A DNA stretch of 64,000 nucleotides from positions 1 through 64,000 of the forward strand of contig RXJR01000038.1 of NCBI GenBank assembly GCA_003963305.1, in the 5' to 3' direction. The notes under the pieces were generated by a model. The model had not been told where the DNA came from and searched no databases. It saw nothing but the letters and a program-made list of their open reading frames with translations. Shown here one piece after another: positions 18,162 through 27,239 of this stretch (position 1 is its first letter; each line of letters opens with the position of its first letter). The DNA is from Candidatus Melainabacteria bacterium (GTDB lineage Bacteria; Cyanobacteriota; Vampirovibrionia; Obscuribacterales; Obscuribacteraceae). Position numbers and translations under genes: made by a program.

Positions 18162-18251
18162 TTGCAAATTGCTCAGCCAGCTGAGGAGACTAAGCCCTTC
18201 AAAAACGGGGTATAGCAACGTAGCCACCAGCTAAGCGGGCGAGGATCAGTG

Positions 18252-18773
18252 ATGTCGCAGCGTTTTTACTTAGCAAATCACAGCCCCAGAATAGTGCTCA
18301 CTTTAATAGTACTGACTGTCCTTGTGTTCGGACCAATTTCCTATGTCAATAGTGAACTCAGTCGTGGAGGCTTCACCGCGGCAGGCATAGCGTGCATTTG
18401 CCTGGCGATAATCTGTGGACTTGTGCTCGTCAGTCTGGTGGCATTGATTGTGGTAGACCTGCTTCGAAAGCCGTATATCGAGTTGCATGAGGACAAATTG
18501 GTGTTGCATGGAACATTCAACGATCAGCAAATCTACTTCGTTAAAGTGGCTAAAATACTATTGTCTGACAATGGTGAATTGATGGTCAACGAATATGCTG
18601 GCATTGACAGTGATGCAAAATATTCGTCATCACCATTAATCGTAAGCGAAGCCCAGGTCGGTCGAGAGAAGTTTCAGCAACTGCTCTCGCATCTAAAACT
18701 CAAATCAGGAAAAGAGCCTGCTCTGGTACCGAAACTGAACTCAGTTTTCGTTCGACGAGAGCTGAGCGAATAA
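18252..18773 (+). CDS. Two-helix membrane protein of unknown function
   Basis: About 173 residues. Two hydrophobic helices (about 15-34 and 45-70) are followed by a soluble C-terminal domain of about 100 residues that begins PYIELHEDKLVLHGTFNDQQIYF, the pattern of a PH-like domain that follows paired helices in many small bacterial membrane proteins. ATG 18252 is preferred to the adjoining GTG 18249; GAGG stands about seven bases upstream. It converges with metH, whose stop is 38 bases away. Function unknown. Confidence 0.65.
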   Translation: MSQRFYLANHSPRIVLTLIVLTVLVFGPISYVNSELSRGGFTAAGIACICLAIICGLVLVSLVALIVVDLLRKPYIELHEDKLVLHGTFNDQQIYFVKVAKILLSDNGELMVNEYAGIDSDAKYSSSPLIVSEAQVGREKFQQLLSHLKLKSGKEPALVPKLNSVFVRRELSE

Positions 18774-18811
18774 GGTCGATCCTGAAACAAACAGTTGAGC
18801 GACGCTTCGGC

Positions 18812-21800
18812 TCAGTCTTCCTGTACGGCACCAACAGGCGTGCGCGAGATGTTGAAATACTTAGCTTCAGGATGCGGCACAACTATTGCCGAGGTGCTCT
18901 GCTCAGGAACGAGCATAAACTCTTCTGAAAGTGACATGCCGATGCGTTCGGGTTGCAGCAGTTCAAAGAGCTGTTTTTGATCTTCCAGGTTCGGGCAAGC
19001 TGGATAACCAAAACTATATCTGGTGCCGCGATAACCCTGCTGGAACATTTTCTGCCGCTCGGCAGCATCTTCTGCTGCGAAGCCAAGTTCAGCCCGAATG
19101 CGCTTATGTATCACCTCAGCCAGACCTTCAGCCGATTCGACAGACAAACCATGGAAATATAGATACTCAGTGTACTTACCTTCCTTGAACAACTCCTGAG
19201 CGTATTCACTGGCAACATCACCCATGGTGACTACTTGAAGCGGCAATACATCCATTCTCTTCTCATCGACGGCACTGAAAAAGTCTGAAATACACAGATA
19301 TCTGCCGTGGTCTTGCCTTGGGAATCTGAACCGAACCCACTCAGTCTTTCGGTCTTCGCGATAGACGATCAAATCGTCACCGGAAGATTGACAGGGGAAA
19401 TAGCCATAAATAGCTTTAGGCGCAAGCAGCTTTTCTTTGATGCATCTACTTTTCAGTTCAATGAGAGCAGGCATGACCTTGTCGGCGACCATAGCCTTGT
19501 ACTCAGCCTCCGGCATCTGACCCTGCCTGACTCTGAACTGTCCACGAATCAGCACATTCTCGTTGACGTGGTCGAATACTTCGCTCAGCGGCACGTCTTC
19601 AATTATCTTCGAGCCCCAAAACGGTGGCACTGCAATTTCCACATTGCGCGTCACATCAGAACGCTCCGGCTTCTTCTGACCGTTGTTGGAAACTGGGTCT
19701 CCGCCGTTGCCGTTCTTCGGCTCGACGACCTGGACGACCGGGCGCTCACCTGGCGCTGACATGAACGGCGTCAGGTCACGATTCTTGGCGATTGCTTCCA
19801 TAATGCGCAAATCATCGAATGCATCACCGGCATAGAACAACTTACCGTTGTACACGCGACGGCAGTCCTCTTCTACATACCGGCGAGTCAGAGCAGCGCC
19901 GCCCAGAATGACAGGTATGCCGATATCGCGCTGATTGAGAATGTCGAGATTCTCTTTCATTATCACAGTCGATTTGACGAGCAAACCACTCATCCCGATA
20001 CAATCTGCTTTGTGCTCAACGGCGGCAGAGATGATGTTTTCGATGGGCTGCTTGATACCGAGATTGATCACTTTGTAGCCGTTATTAGTGAGAATGATAT
20101 CGACAAGATTTTTGCCGATATCGTGCACATCGCCTTTGACAGTAGCCAGTACCATCGTCGCCAGCGATGAGCCTTCCACACGGTCCATGTATGGTTCAAG
20201 AAATGCCACTGCCGCCTTCATTGTTTCGGCTGATTGCAAAACGAAGGGCAATTGCATTTTGCCCGAGCCGAACAATTCGCCGACAACCTTCATACCTTCC
20301 AGGAGGATGTCATTGATTATGGCAAGGGGAGCATACTTCTCCATCGCAATTTTCAAGTCTTTCTCGAGATTGACCCTATTACCGTCTATGACGCGCTTCT
20401 TGAGCACATCTTCGATTTCAGCGGGGCCGCTCTCTACTTCAGCGGCAGACGATTTACCGCCGCGTTCCTTGTAGAACTCAAGCAATTTGAAAAGAGGGTC
20501 ATAATCATCGCTGCGCTCGTCAAAAATCAGCTTGCGGTGATATTCACGTTCCTCTTCATTGATTTTGTACAGAGGCAAAATTTTCTGGGCATTGACGATA
20601 GCCATATCCAGCCCGTACTCAACAGCATAGTGCAAGAAGACAGAGTTGAGAATTTGCCGAATCGCCGGGTCGAATCCAAAAGAGATGTTGCTCACACCAA
20701 GAATAGTGTGCACACCCGGCAGATTCTCCTTAATCAGCTTGATGCCTTTAAGTGTCTCGAGACCAAGCTTGCGGTCATCTTCGTTGCCGGTTGAGAGCGT
20801 GAATGTGAGAGCGTCGAAGATCAAGTCCGAAGGAGCGATACCAGCCGCGGTGGCGATATCGTAAATGCGTCTGGCAATTTCCAGTTTCTTTTCAGCGGGC
20901 CGAGCCATGCCCACTTCATCGATGGTCAAAGCCACGGCGGCAGCGCCATACCTGGTGATCAGCTCGATTTTGCGAAGCATTTTTTCTTCGCCGTCTTCCA
21001 AATTTATAGAATTAACAATCGGCTTACCGGCAACCAGCTGCAACGAATCCTCGAGCACATTGAACTCGGTGGTATCGATGACCAGCGGAATCTGCATCTC
21101 TGTGTTCAGCCGCTTGATGAGCGTATTCATGTCGCGCACTTCATCGCGTCCGACATAGGCTGTGCAAACGTCTAAAACATGCGCTCCCTCTCGCTCCTGG
21201 TCGCGCGCCATGGCGACCATAGAGTCCCAATCTTCCTTCTGCAAAAGCTGTTTGAACTTACGACTGCCGTTTGTGTTGGTGCGCTCACCGACAATCAGCG
21301 GCGCCGGGTCGACATGCATTGCAACGGATGTGTAGATGCTCGATACGGAAGGAGTGAAATCAATCAGACGCTGCTTGGGCTTGATATTGCCCACGACCTC
21401 GCAAACGCGCTTCAGATGCTCAGGCGTAGTACCGCAGCAACCACCGATGATGTTCACGCCGAGATCTCGAGCGAAGTGATTGAGCGAATCAGCCAGTTCC
21501 TGCGGCGTCAGCTTGTAGACTGTTTCGCCGTTCACATTTTCAGGCAAACCGGCGTTGGGCAAAACGGAGACGTACTTAGGACTGTTGTGACAGAGATAGC
21601 TGACAGGATCGAGCATCTCGCGAGGACCGGTAGCGCAGTTCAAACCAATCACATCAATTGGAAAAGCATTGAGAGTGGTCAGGGCACAGGAAATATCAGA
21701 GCCTACGAGCATCGTGCCCAGAGGTGGTGCCTCAATGGTGACTTGAGTGATAATTGGTACGCGTTTACCGACTTTCTTCAAATAGTCGAGAATGGCAACA

Positions 21801-22303
21801 ATAGCTGCTTTAGCCTGCAAAAGATCTTGCCCGGTCTCAAACTGCAGCGCATCTACGCCACCATCTACAAGCCCGGCCACTTGCACGTAATATGCATCTT
21901 TCATCTCGGCGAAGGAAATGTGACCGAGTGAAGGCAGTTTAGTAGTCGGTCCTATAGAACCGGAAACAAAACGTTTCTGCCCGTTCTGCGAATAACTGTG
22001 CGCGACATCTCGAGCCAGTTCGGCGGCCTTTTTATTTAGCTCGTAAGCCCGTTCAGCCAATCCGAATTCAGCCAATACTATCGGCGAGCCGCCAAACGAG
22101 TCGGTTTCGACAACATCACAGCCGACTTCCAGAAAGGAAGCGTGGATCTCTTTCAACACATGAGGTTGGCTTTCGACCAGGATTTCGGGACAATTTTCAT
22201 AGCCGAGATAGTCATCGATGGAAAGGTCATACTTATGAATCGATGTGCCCATGGCTCCATCGAATATGAGGACCTTTTCCTTCAGTGCTTCCAGGAAATC
22301 CAT
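18812..22303 (-). CDS. metH: Cobalamin-dependent methionine synthase
   Basis: A full-length MetH of 1163 residues that methylates homocysteine from methyl-THF through cobalamin. Domains in order: homocysteine-binding (1-300) with zinc ligands Cys223, Cys289 and Cys290; pterin-binding (about 335-590, starting IVGERTNTNGSRKF); the B12 cap and Rossmann domain (about 635-865) with the axial His727 in GDVHDIGKNL; and the C-terminal reactivation domain (about 905-1160), with RGTRYSFGYPACP. The reactivation domain implies repair with S-adenosylmethionine. A 56-residue gene ends 69 bases upstream on the same strand. No cobalamin riboswitch was recognised. Confidence 0.96.
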   Translation of the reverse strand: MDFLEALKEKVLIFDGAMGTSIHKYDLSIDDYLGYENCPEILVESQPHVLKEIHASFLEVGCDVVETDSFGGSPIVLAEFGLAERAYELNKKAAELARDVAHSYSQNGQKRFVSGSIGPTTKLPSLGHISFAEMKDAYYVQVAGLVDGGVDALQFETGQDLLQAKAAIVAILDYLKKVGKRVPIITQVTIEAPPLGTMLVGSDISCALTTLNAFPIDVIGLNCATGPREMLDPVSYLCHNSPKYVSVLPNAGLPENVNGETVYKLTPQELADSLNHFARDLGVNIIGGCCGTTPEHLKRVCEVVGNIKPKQRLIDFTPSVSSIYTSVAMHVDPAPLIVGERTNTNGSRKFKQLLQKEDWDSMVAMARDQEREGAHVLDVCTAYVGRDEVRDMNTLIKRLNTEMQIPLVIDTTEFNVLEDSLQLVAGKPIVNSINLEDGEEKMLRKIELITRYGAAAVALTIDEVGMARPAEKKLEIARRIYDIATAAGIAPSDLIFDALTFTLSTGNEDDRKLGLETLKGIKLIKENLPGVHTILGVSNISFGFDPAIRQILNSVFLHYAVEYGLDMAIVNAQKILPLYKINEEEREYHRKLIFDERSDDYDPLFKLLEFYKERGGKSSAAEVESGPAEIEDVLKKRVIDGNRVNLEKDLKIAMEKYAPLAIINDILLEGMKVVGELFGSGKMQLPFVLQSAETMKAAVAFLEPYMDRVEGSSLATMVLATVKGDVHDIGKNLVDIILTNNGYKVINLGIKQPIENIISAAVEHKADCIGMSGLLVKSTVIMKENLDILNQRDIGIPVILGGAALTRRYVEEDCRRVYNGKLFYAGDAFDDLRIMEAIAKNRDLTPFMSAPGERPVVQVVEPKNGNGGDPVSNNGQKKPERSDVTRNVEIAVPPFWGSKIIEDVPLSEVFDHVNENVLIRGQFRVRQGQMPEAEYKAMVADKVMPALIELKSRCIKEKLLAPKAIYGYFPCQSSGDDLIVYREDRKTEWVRFRFPRQDHGRYLCISDFFSAVDEKRMDVLPLQVVTMGDVASEYAQELFKEGKYTEYLYFHGLSVESAEGLAEVIHKRIRAELGFAAEDAAERQKMFQQGYRGTRYSFGYPACPNLEDQKQLFELLQPERIGMSLSEEFMLVPEQSTSAIVVPHPEAKYFNISRTPVGAVQED

Positions 22304-22372
22304 CGAAAGGCTAATCTCGCGCCGCTACCGAGACAGTTATATCCCAAAGAGCTTGTCAAAATCAAAATAAGG

Positions 22373-22543
22373 TTAAGCGGCTGCGGGTTTGACGGGCTTC
22401 CAAGTAATAGCACAGACACCGTTGCGGCAGATTTCGCCGGTGCGCTTAATATCCCGGGAATCGGAGTCTGCTTCGACAGCAGATTGAGCGGAACTTTCAG
22501 TCTCATCGACTTTGCGGAGCTCGGACGTAATTCTTCCGTTCAT
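22373..22543 (-). CDS. Small protein upstream of metH
   Basis: A 56-residue protein starting at ATG 22543, with GGAG eight bases upstream (AGGCAGGAGAACAGCC before the ATG). The N-terminal two thirds are polar and acidic; the tail GEICRNGVCAITWKPVKP holds two cysteines three residues apart. There is no signal peptide. It ends 69 bases before metH on the same strand, so it is probably co-transcribed. The cysteine pair could bind metal or respond to redox state, but nothing shows this. Supported by ribosome binding site, position and composition only. Confidence 0.6.
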   Translation of the reverse strand: MNGRITSELRKVDETESSAQSAVEADSDSRDIKRTGEICRNGVCAITWKPVKPAAA

Positions 22544-22628
22544 GGCTGTTCTCCTGCCTCTATACATGCCTGACGGAAAAGAGAAAAAATTTAGGACCAT
22601 TCGGCTCGATTTAATCGACTTTGCTTAA

Positions 22629-23498
22629 CTAATATCGATCGACAGGCGCATAACCGGCGGCACGCACCTGCTTTTGCGCTTCCGAGCTGAGACAGTAATC
22701 GACAAACTTGCGCACAGATGGCTTGGGATCTTCATCCATAAAGAATATGAGCGGGCGACTGAGTGGATAATTATCGATGGTTGATAGTTCCGTCGGCTTC
22801 ACGGGAGCGGAATCGGCAGACAATTTCAGTCCCAGTATTTTGACTTTGTCTCCGGCTTCTGCCGCCGTTCCCATACCGACATAGCCAATCGCTGCTTTAT
22901 TCTTCTCCACCGCCGCCAACAAATCACTGCCAGAAAGCACTGTTTGTGAGCCTTTAGCATAATCAATACTCTGCAAAAGATGACTTTTGACGAAATTGTA
23001 TGTGCCTGATTTTTCTTCCCGTGTAAATACCTGAATAGGAATTTTTGCTCCGCCGACCGCGCTCCAATCTTTGATGGAACCGGCAAAAATCTCTTTCACT
23101 TGAGCTAGAGTGAGGGCCGAAACAGGATTAGCAGAGTTGACGACAATAGCGACAGAGTCTCTGGCAACTGTAACTTTCTTCAGTTTTACAGACTTTTTGT
23201 GCAGCTCAATCGACTCGGCCGAGTTTAGATCTCGCGAGGCAGCAGCCAGATCAGTGGTGCGGTTCAGAAGCGCTTCGATGCCTGAACCGGAATCGCCCGA
23301 GTTGACGGAGATAGGTACATTCGGCTCCTTCTGCATGAAGTTACTGGCCCAGGTACGGACCAGTGCAGTCATTGTGTCTGAGCCCTCGATTGAGACGAGT
23401 GCGGTCAGCTGCCGAGCATCTCGTTTCACTCTTCTGGTACAAGCGCACAGCGAAAAGCACAGTCCAACAATCAGTGAAACTATTATTAGATGGCGCAC
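22629..23498 (-). CDS. PstS-like phosphate-binding lipoprotein
   Basis: A 289-residue substrate-binding protein of the PstS family (periplasmic-binding type 2). The N-terminus is a lipoprotein signal (IVGLCFSLCAC; probable lipidated Cys20). IEGSDTM, SGDSGSGIEALLNRTTDLAAASR and REEKSGTYNFV are the phosphate-contacting blocks of PstS. It probably captures phosphate outside the membrane. No pstCAB transporter genes lie beside it, so it works with a distant transporter or as a sensor. The downstream gene on this strand is the metH leader gene, 85 bases away. Confidence 0.87.
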   Translation of the reverse strand: MRHLIIVSLIVGLCFSLCACTRRVKRDARQLTALVSIEGSDTMTALVRTWASNFMQKEPNVPISVNSGDSGSGIEALLNRTTDLAAASRDLNSAESIELHKKSVKLKKVTVARDSVAIVVNSANPVSALTLAQVKEIFAGSIKDWSAVGGAKIPIQVFTREEKSGTYNFVKSHLLQSIDYAKGSQTVLSGSDLLAAVEKNKAAIGYVGMGTAAEAGDKVKILGLKLSADSAPVKPTELSTIDNYPLSRPLIFFMDEDPKPSVRKFVDYCLSSEAQKQVRAAGYAPVDRY

Positions 23499-23679
23499 CG
23501 CTGTCTTGCCTCGAAAATAATTGCTGCCAGCTCGTGCCTATGATACCTCAGCATTTAAGTCCTGACTGTCATGGCTTCAGATAACGAAACATGACGGCAC
23601 ATTAGCTTCTCAACGAACAACTATGATCGATCAGTTCGACGAGAGAGACTGTTAATTAGACGCCACCATATTTAGTGCC

Positions 23680-23710
23680 GAAAAAGAAAAAGGCCTGCTC
23701 TCGCAGGCCT
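23680..23710 (-). terminator. Rho-independent terminator
   Basis: On the minus strand AGGCCTGC pairs perfectly with GCAGGCCT across a four-base loop (23691-23710), followed by TTTTTCTTTTT (23680-23690). It ends the small acidic protein gene, 26 bases after its stop, and insulates it from the PstS-like gene. Confidence 0.9.
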
Positions 23711-23735
23711 CCAAAAGACTTAGAGTCGAATCGAT

Positions 23736-23930
23736 CTATTCTTCGAAATCTTCGTCCAAATCATCTTCTTCATCGCCGTCTTCTGCGATCATTTCGCAAG
23801 CAGCGAGAAAGAATTGGCTTGTGATTGTCGCTGCAGTGTCAGGTGAAACACCTACTGCGGTCAGACTTTTGATCCAGTGTACGACTTCGTCCAAAACTGA
23901 AGTGTCAACAATTGCTTGTGTTTGAGGCAT
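23736..23930 (-). CDS. Small acidic protein of unknown function
   Basis: A 64-residue protein from ATG 23930, with AGGA eight bases upstream; ATG 23963 in frame would add 11 residues. A helical N-terminal part (VLDEVVHWIKSLTAVGVSPDTAATI) is followed by a strongly acidic tail (EDGDEEDDLDEDFEE). No signal peptide or known domain. It is monocistronic, with a probable promoter (23995-24024) and a strong terminator (23680-23710), which argues that it is a real, well-expressed gene. Confidence 0.72.
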   Translation of the reverse strand: MPQTQAIVDTSVLDEVVHWIKSLTAVGVSPDTAATITSQFFLAACEMIAEDGDEEDDLDEDFEE

Positions 23931-23994
23931 ATGTAATATCCTGAGCGGTAAGCTATCAGCCATGATCCTATCCCGCTTCTGGTGCCGGTTTCAA

Positions 23995-24024
23995 GTTATA
24001 AGATCGGTTCGTAAAAAATCCCAA
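23995..24024 (-). promoter_or_regulatory. Probable sigma-70 promoter of the small acidic gene
   Basis: On the minus strand TTGGGA (24019-24024) and TATAAC (23995-24000) are separated by 18 bases. Transcription would start near 23988, just upstream of both candidate start codons. Confidence 0.45.
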
Positions 24025-24142
24025 ACAAGCCTTAAACCTCAGCAAAAAGCCCAGATTGGCAGCTTTCAGAGTTGCCAATCGATTTGCAACCGCAGCAAAG
24101 ACCCAGGCCGGCAGCAACATAAATTCTATTTACCGAGCCGAT

Positions 24143-25033
24143 CTAAGGCTTCATCGATTCATAAGCTCTGAACATAGCCTGGGTGCCCTGACGAAATCCC
24201 TGCTCGCTATCCAGCCGACCGGCCTGTTCAAACAGGTTTCGAGCCAGCTCCACCCCTGGAAGATTGCAGTCCTCGACGTTTTCATCGATCAGACGCAGAT
24301 CTTTGAGCATATGTTCGAGGGTGAAACCCGGCTTAAAATCGCCGTTCGTTATGCGCGCACCGAGATTCGTCAATGCCCATGATGCTCCAGCACCGTTACC
24401 AAGAGAATCCAGAAGCAACTTCTTATCGATATGCATCTGATCAGCTAGAGAAAATGTCTCACTGACAGCAATCATATTGATCGCACACAAAACCTGATTG
24501 CACAGCTTCATAGCCTGACCGCTGCCCGAAGCTCCGCAGTAGATGATGTTTTTACCGATAGCCTGGAAGAGCGGCAGAGTTTCATCAAAGACAGCCTTTT
24601 CACCGCCTGCCAGGATTGTCAAAGTCCCCTCTCTGGCTCCGACATCTCCACCTGTGACCGGAGCATCAAGAAATCGCAAACCGGCTGAGCCCAATCCATC
24701 GTAGAGTTTTACCGCCGCCGCCTTTCCAATGGTCGTCATATCAACAACAATCGCATTGGCGGGCGCATACTTTTTGACATCGCCGAGCAGCACTTGCTCA
24801 ACATCAGGCACATCGCCCAGGCAGGAGAAAATGTAACCAGCATTGGAGACGGCAGCTTGTACAGACTCAGCGACTTGAATACCAGCGTCCTTCACCGCCT
24901 GAACGCCGGGACGAGCCAGAGTACGATTCCAACCGACTACGTCGAATCCGTGCTTACGGAAATTGAGCGCCATAGAAGAGCCCATGATGCCCAGACCCAG
25001 ATAAGCAATTTTTTGCGGCTTTTGATTCGACAT
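24143..25033 (-). CDS. Beta-hydroxyacid dehydrogenase (3-hydroxyisobutyrate dehydrogenase family)
   Basis: A 296-residue NAD(P)-dependent oxidoreductase. The Rossmann motif GLGIMGSSMAL is near residue 12, the substrate loop DAPVTGGDVGAREGTLTI near 120, and the catalytic lysine in GSGQAMKLCNQ near 171. These motifs fit 3-hydroxyisobutyrate, tartronate semialdehyde or glyoxylate reductases. ATG 25033 is chosen because GGAGG lies four bases before it; the frame is open further upstream to 25123. It stands alone, divergent from the exported repeat protein. The substrate is not determined. Confidence 0.87.
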   Translation of the reverse strand: MSNQKPQKIAYLGLGIMGSSMALNFRKHGFDVVGWNRTLARPGVQAVKDAGIQVAESVQAAVSNAGYIFSCLGDVPDVEQVLLGDVKKYAPANAIVVDMTTIGKAAAVKLYDGLGSAGLRFLDAPVTGGDVGAREGTLTILAGGEKAVFDETLPLFQAIGKNIIYCGASGSGQAMKLCNQVLCAINMIAVSETFSLADQMHIDKKLLLDSLGNGAGASWALTNLGARITNGDFKPGFTLEHMLKDLRLIDENVEDCNLPGVELARNLFEQAGRLDSEQGFRQGTQAMFRAYESMKP

Positions 25034-25275
25034 AACACCTCCGAAACAAGTACGTGCTTCAATGACTTGCACATCCGAAAAATCCACGGATTCGGCGCCC
25101 AGCCGCAATTGCTCGAACGACAAGCCCTGTGAAGCCCTAAATTATCGGACAAGTGCAGATGGAGATGGTTTTGATAAACACACATCAGTGAGAAATCTTC
25201 ATATGGCAGCGGCAATCGTGGTTTAACTTGCATTTGCCAGGGAATTTCGGTATACAACAATCAGAGGTCTTGACA

Positions 25276-26061
25276 TTGGACTTGGTCGCCCCGCCATCTA
25301 TAAACAAAGTAATCGCGGCACTCGCGTGCTTGCCGATCTTTTGCTTGAGCGCCGAAGCAGCTGAGCGAAAAGCGGTAGTGCGAGTGACGACCGGCTCAGT
25401 GCAGATAAACAACTGGCAGCATCATCTGGTCAAGAACAACCCAAATCTCGGGCACTGGCACTGGAATCCGATTTATGCCAACGTGCAAGGGTTGAAGACG
25501 GTGCGGGCAAACTCGGGACCCGATCGCTTCCACCGCCGCTCGGGTCCGGCACAGCTGCATCCAAACGTTACTGTGACTCAGATCGTGCCGCGGTCGAAAT
25601 CCGTTTATCAGCGCCCCAATCACATTCCATTCAATCTGACCCGACCACCGCAAACAAATGTCGCCGCTAATCTGAGAGCTCCTGACGTCAGCGCCAGACT
25701 GGCTAATCGTGATGTCAGCGCCAGACTCGGTAATCGTGATGTCAGCGCCACCTTACGAAACAACCAGGTGAACGGGCAACTGGCGAATCGCGATGTCAGC
25801 GCCACCCTGACACAAAATAGAACCAATGCCAGTCTCGCCAATCGCAATGTCAGCGGCGAACTCCTGCCGGCACCACCACAACCAGTCGCACCGGCACCAC
25901 CGCGTGTGGCGACTTATGGACAGACATACGGCGGCGACGACTTCGCACGCATATCAGGAAGCGGCAATCGCGTCGAGAAAAGTTCGGTCTATGGCAGAAT
26001 CGCCATGCCCAAGAAGAGCAAGGGTAAGAAAACGACCGCGTCGAGCAGCATCAATTATTAG
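25276..26061 (+). CDS. Exported protein with nonapeptide repeats
   Basis: About 261 residues from TTG 25276, which has GAGG eight bases upstream; other TTG codons lie upstream in frame. A signal peptide is visible (VIAALACLPIFCLSAEA). The mature N-terminal half is rich in His/Trp/Asn. Residues about 134-196 are seven tandem nine-residue units of the form xNRDVSAxL, then a Pro/Ala linker and a Lys/Ser-rich basic tail. Regular N and V/L spacing suggests an extended beta-solenoid or a surface-binding repeat. No family was recognised. It converges with the cystathionine lyase/synthase gene. Confidence 0.68.
   Translation: MDLVAPPSINKVIAALACLPIFCLSAEAAERKAVVRVTTGSVQINNWQHHLVKNNPNLGHWHWNPIYANVQGLKTVRANSGPDRFHRRSGPAQLHPNVTVTQIVPRSKSVYQRPNHIPFNLTRPPQTNVAANLRAPDVSARLANRDVSARLGNRDVSATLRNNQVNGQLANRDVSATLTQNRTNASLANRNVSGELLPAPPQPVAPAPPRVATYGQTYGGDDFARISGSGNRVEKSSVYGRIAMPKKSKGKKTTASSSINY
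25675..25863 (+). repeat. 27-bp tandem repeat, seven copies
   Basis: Seven in-frame 27-bp units (189 bases exactly) encode the nonapeptides RAPDVSARL, ANRDVSARL, GNRDVSATL, RNNQVNGQL, ANRDVSATL, TQNRTNASL and ANRNVSGEL. Units 1-3 and 5 are nearly identical in DNA (GATGTCAGCGCCA core); units 4 and 6 have diverged. Confidence 0.9.
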
Positions 26062-26065
26062 CTGA

Positions 26066-27238
26066 TTAGACCTTCGAAAGCACTTGCACTTTTGACAGAG
26101 CGGTCTCGATGTCCTTAATCAAGTCATCTTGATCTTCGATGCCCACTGACAAACGAACCAATCCATCAACGATGCCGCGGGCCTCCCGCACATCTTTAGG
26201 AATTGAAGCGTGAGTCATGGTAGCTGGATGACCGATCAAACTTTCCACACCGCCCAGACTCTCAGCCAGCGAAAAGAGCTTCGTTCCATCGAGGAATGTT
26301 TTGGCATTTTGCAAGCCGCCTTTAACGACGACTGACACCATGCCGCCAAAACCACGCATCTGCTTTTTAGCAAGTTCGTGTTGAGGATGCGAAGTCAGCC
26401 CTGGATAAATGACCTTTTCGATAGCCGGGTGTTTCTCGAGGAATTTGGCAATCGCCATGGCATTGCTTTCATGTGCTTTCATGCGTACTGCAAGCGTCTT
26501 CAAGCCACGCAAGACGAGCCAGCAATCAAAAGGACCAGGAGTAGCGCCGACTGCATTTTGATGAAATCGCAGCGTCTCATGATACTTATCATTATTCGTG
26601 ATCGCGCATCCACCCACCACATCACTGTGCCCACCCAGATACTTCGTAGTACTGTGCACGACGATATCAGCGCCCAGACTGAGCGGGTTTTGCAGATATG
26701 GACTGGCAAAAGTGTTATCAACCACGGCGATGATATCCGCACCGTTTTTGGTGGCTCTAATAGCTTTCACCAGAGCCTGGATATCGATCAACTGCAGCAT
26801 TGGATTCGTAGGAGTTTCCAGCCACAACATCTTAGTGTTCGGCTTCACGGCGGCTTCTACATTCTTGACGTCACGTCCGTCGACGAAGTCGAAACTCAAC
26901 CCATAACGTCTGAAGACTTTGTCGAACAAACGATAGGTGCCGCCATAGACATCGTCGCAGACCACGACATGGTCGCCTGCGGATAGCAGTGTCATGACGG
27001 TAGCTGTGGCAGCCAATCCTGAGCCGAAACAGAGACCGTGCTTTCCGTCTTCCAACGAGGCGAGACACTCTTCCAGCGAACTGCGCGTAGGATTTTGAGT
27101 GCGTGCATACTCAAAACCCTTATGCTTGCCCAACTCATCCTGCACATATGTGGAGGTCTGAAAAATGGGCGTGATGATCGCTCCAGTACTTGGGTCCGGT
27201 GCTTGACCAACGTGAATCGCCTTCGTTGAGAACTTCAT
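26066..27238 (-). CDS. Cystathionine gamma-lyase / gamma-synthase
   Basis: A 390-residue PLP enzyme of the Cys/Met metabolism family. Lys199 in HSTTKYLGGHSD binds the cofactor, and YARTQNPT, FGSGLAATATV and the C-terminal SLGGVESLIGHPATMTHA are diagnostic. It starts one base after the CBS gene, so the pair forms an operon. That partnership favours the cystathionine gamma-lyase reaction (cystathionine to cysteine, reverse transsulfuration), but gamma-synthase activity cannot be excluded from sequence. Confidence 0.88.
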   Translation of the reverse strand: MKFSTKAIHVGQAPDPSTGAIITPIFQTSTYVQDELGKHKGFEYARTQNPTRSSLEECLASLEDGKHGLCFGSGLAATATVMTLLSAGDHVVVCDDVYGGTYRLFDKVFRRYGLSFDFVDGRDVKNVEAAVKPNTKMLWLETPTNPMLQLIDIQALVKAIRATKNGADIIAVVDNTFASPYLQNPLSLGADIVVHSTTKYLGGHSDVVGGCAITNNDKYHETLRFHQNAVGATPGPFDCWLVLRGLKTLAVRMKAHESNAMAIAKFLEKHPAIEKVIYPGLTSHPQHELAKKQMRGFGGMVSVVVKGGLQNAKTFLDGTKLFSLAESLGGVESLIGHPATMTHASIPKDVREARGIVDGLVRLSVGIEDQDDLIKDIETALSKVQVLSKV

Positions 27239-27239
27239 T

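Noticed and set aside
22304-22628. Possible cobalamin riboswitch before metH
   Set aside because: The space is largely taken by the 56-residue gene and shows no B12 box.
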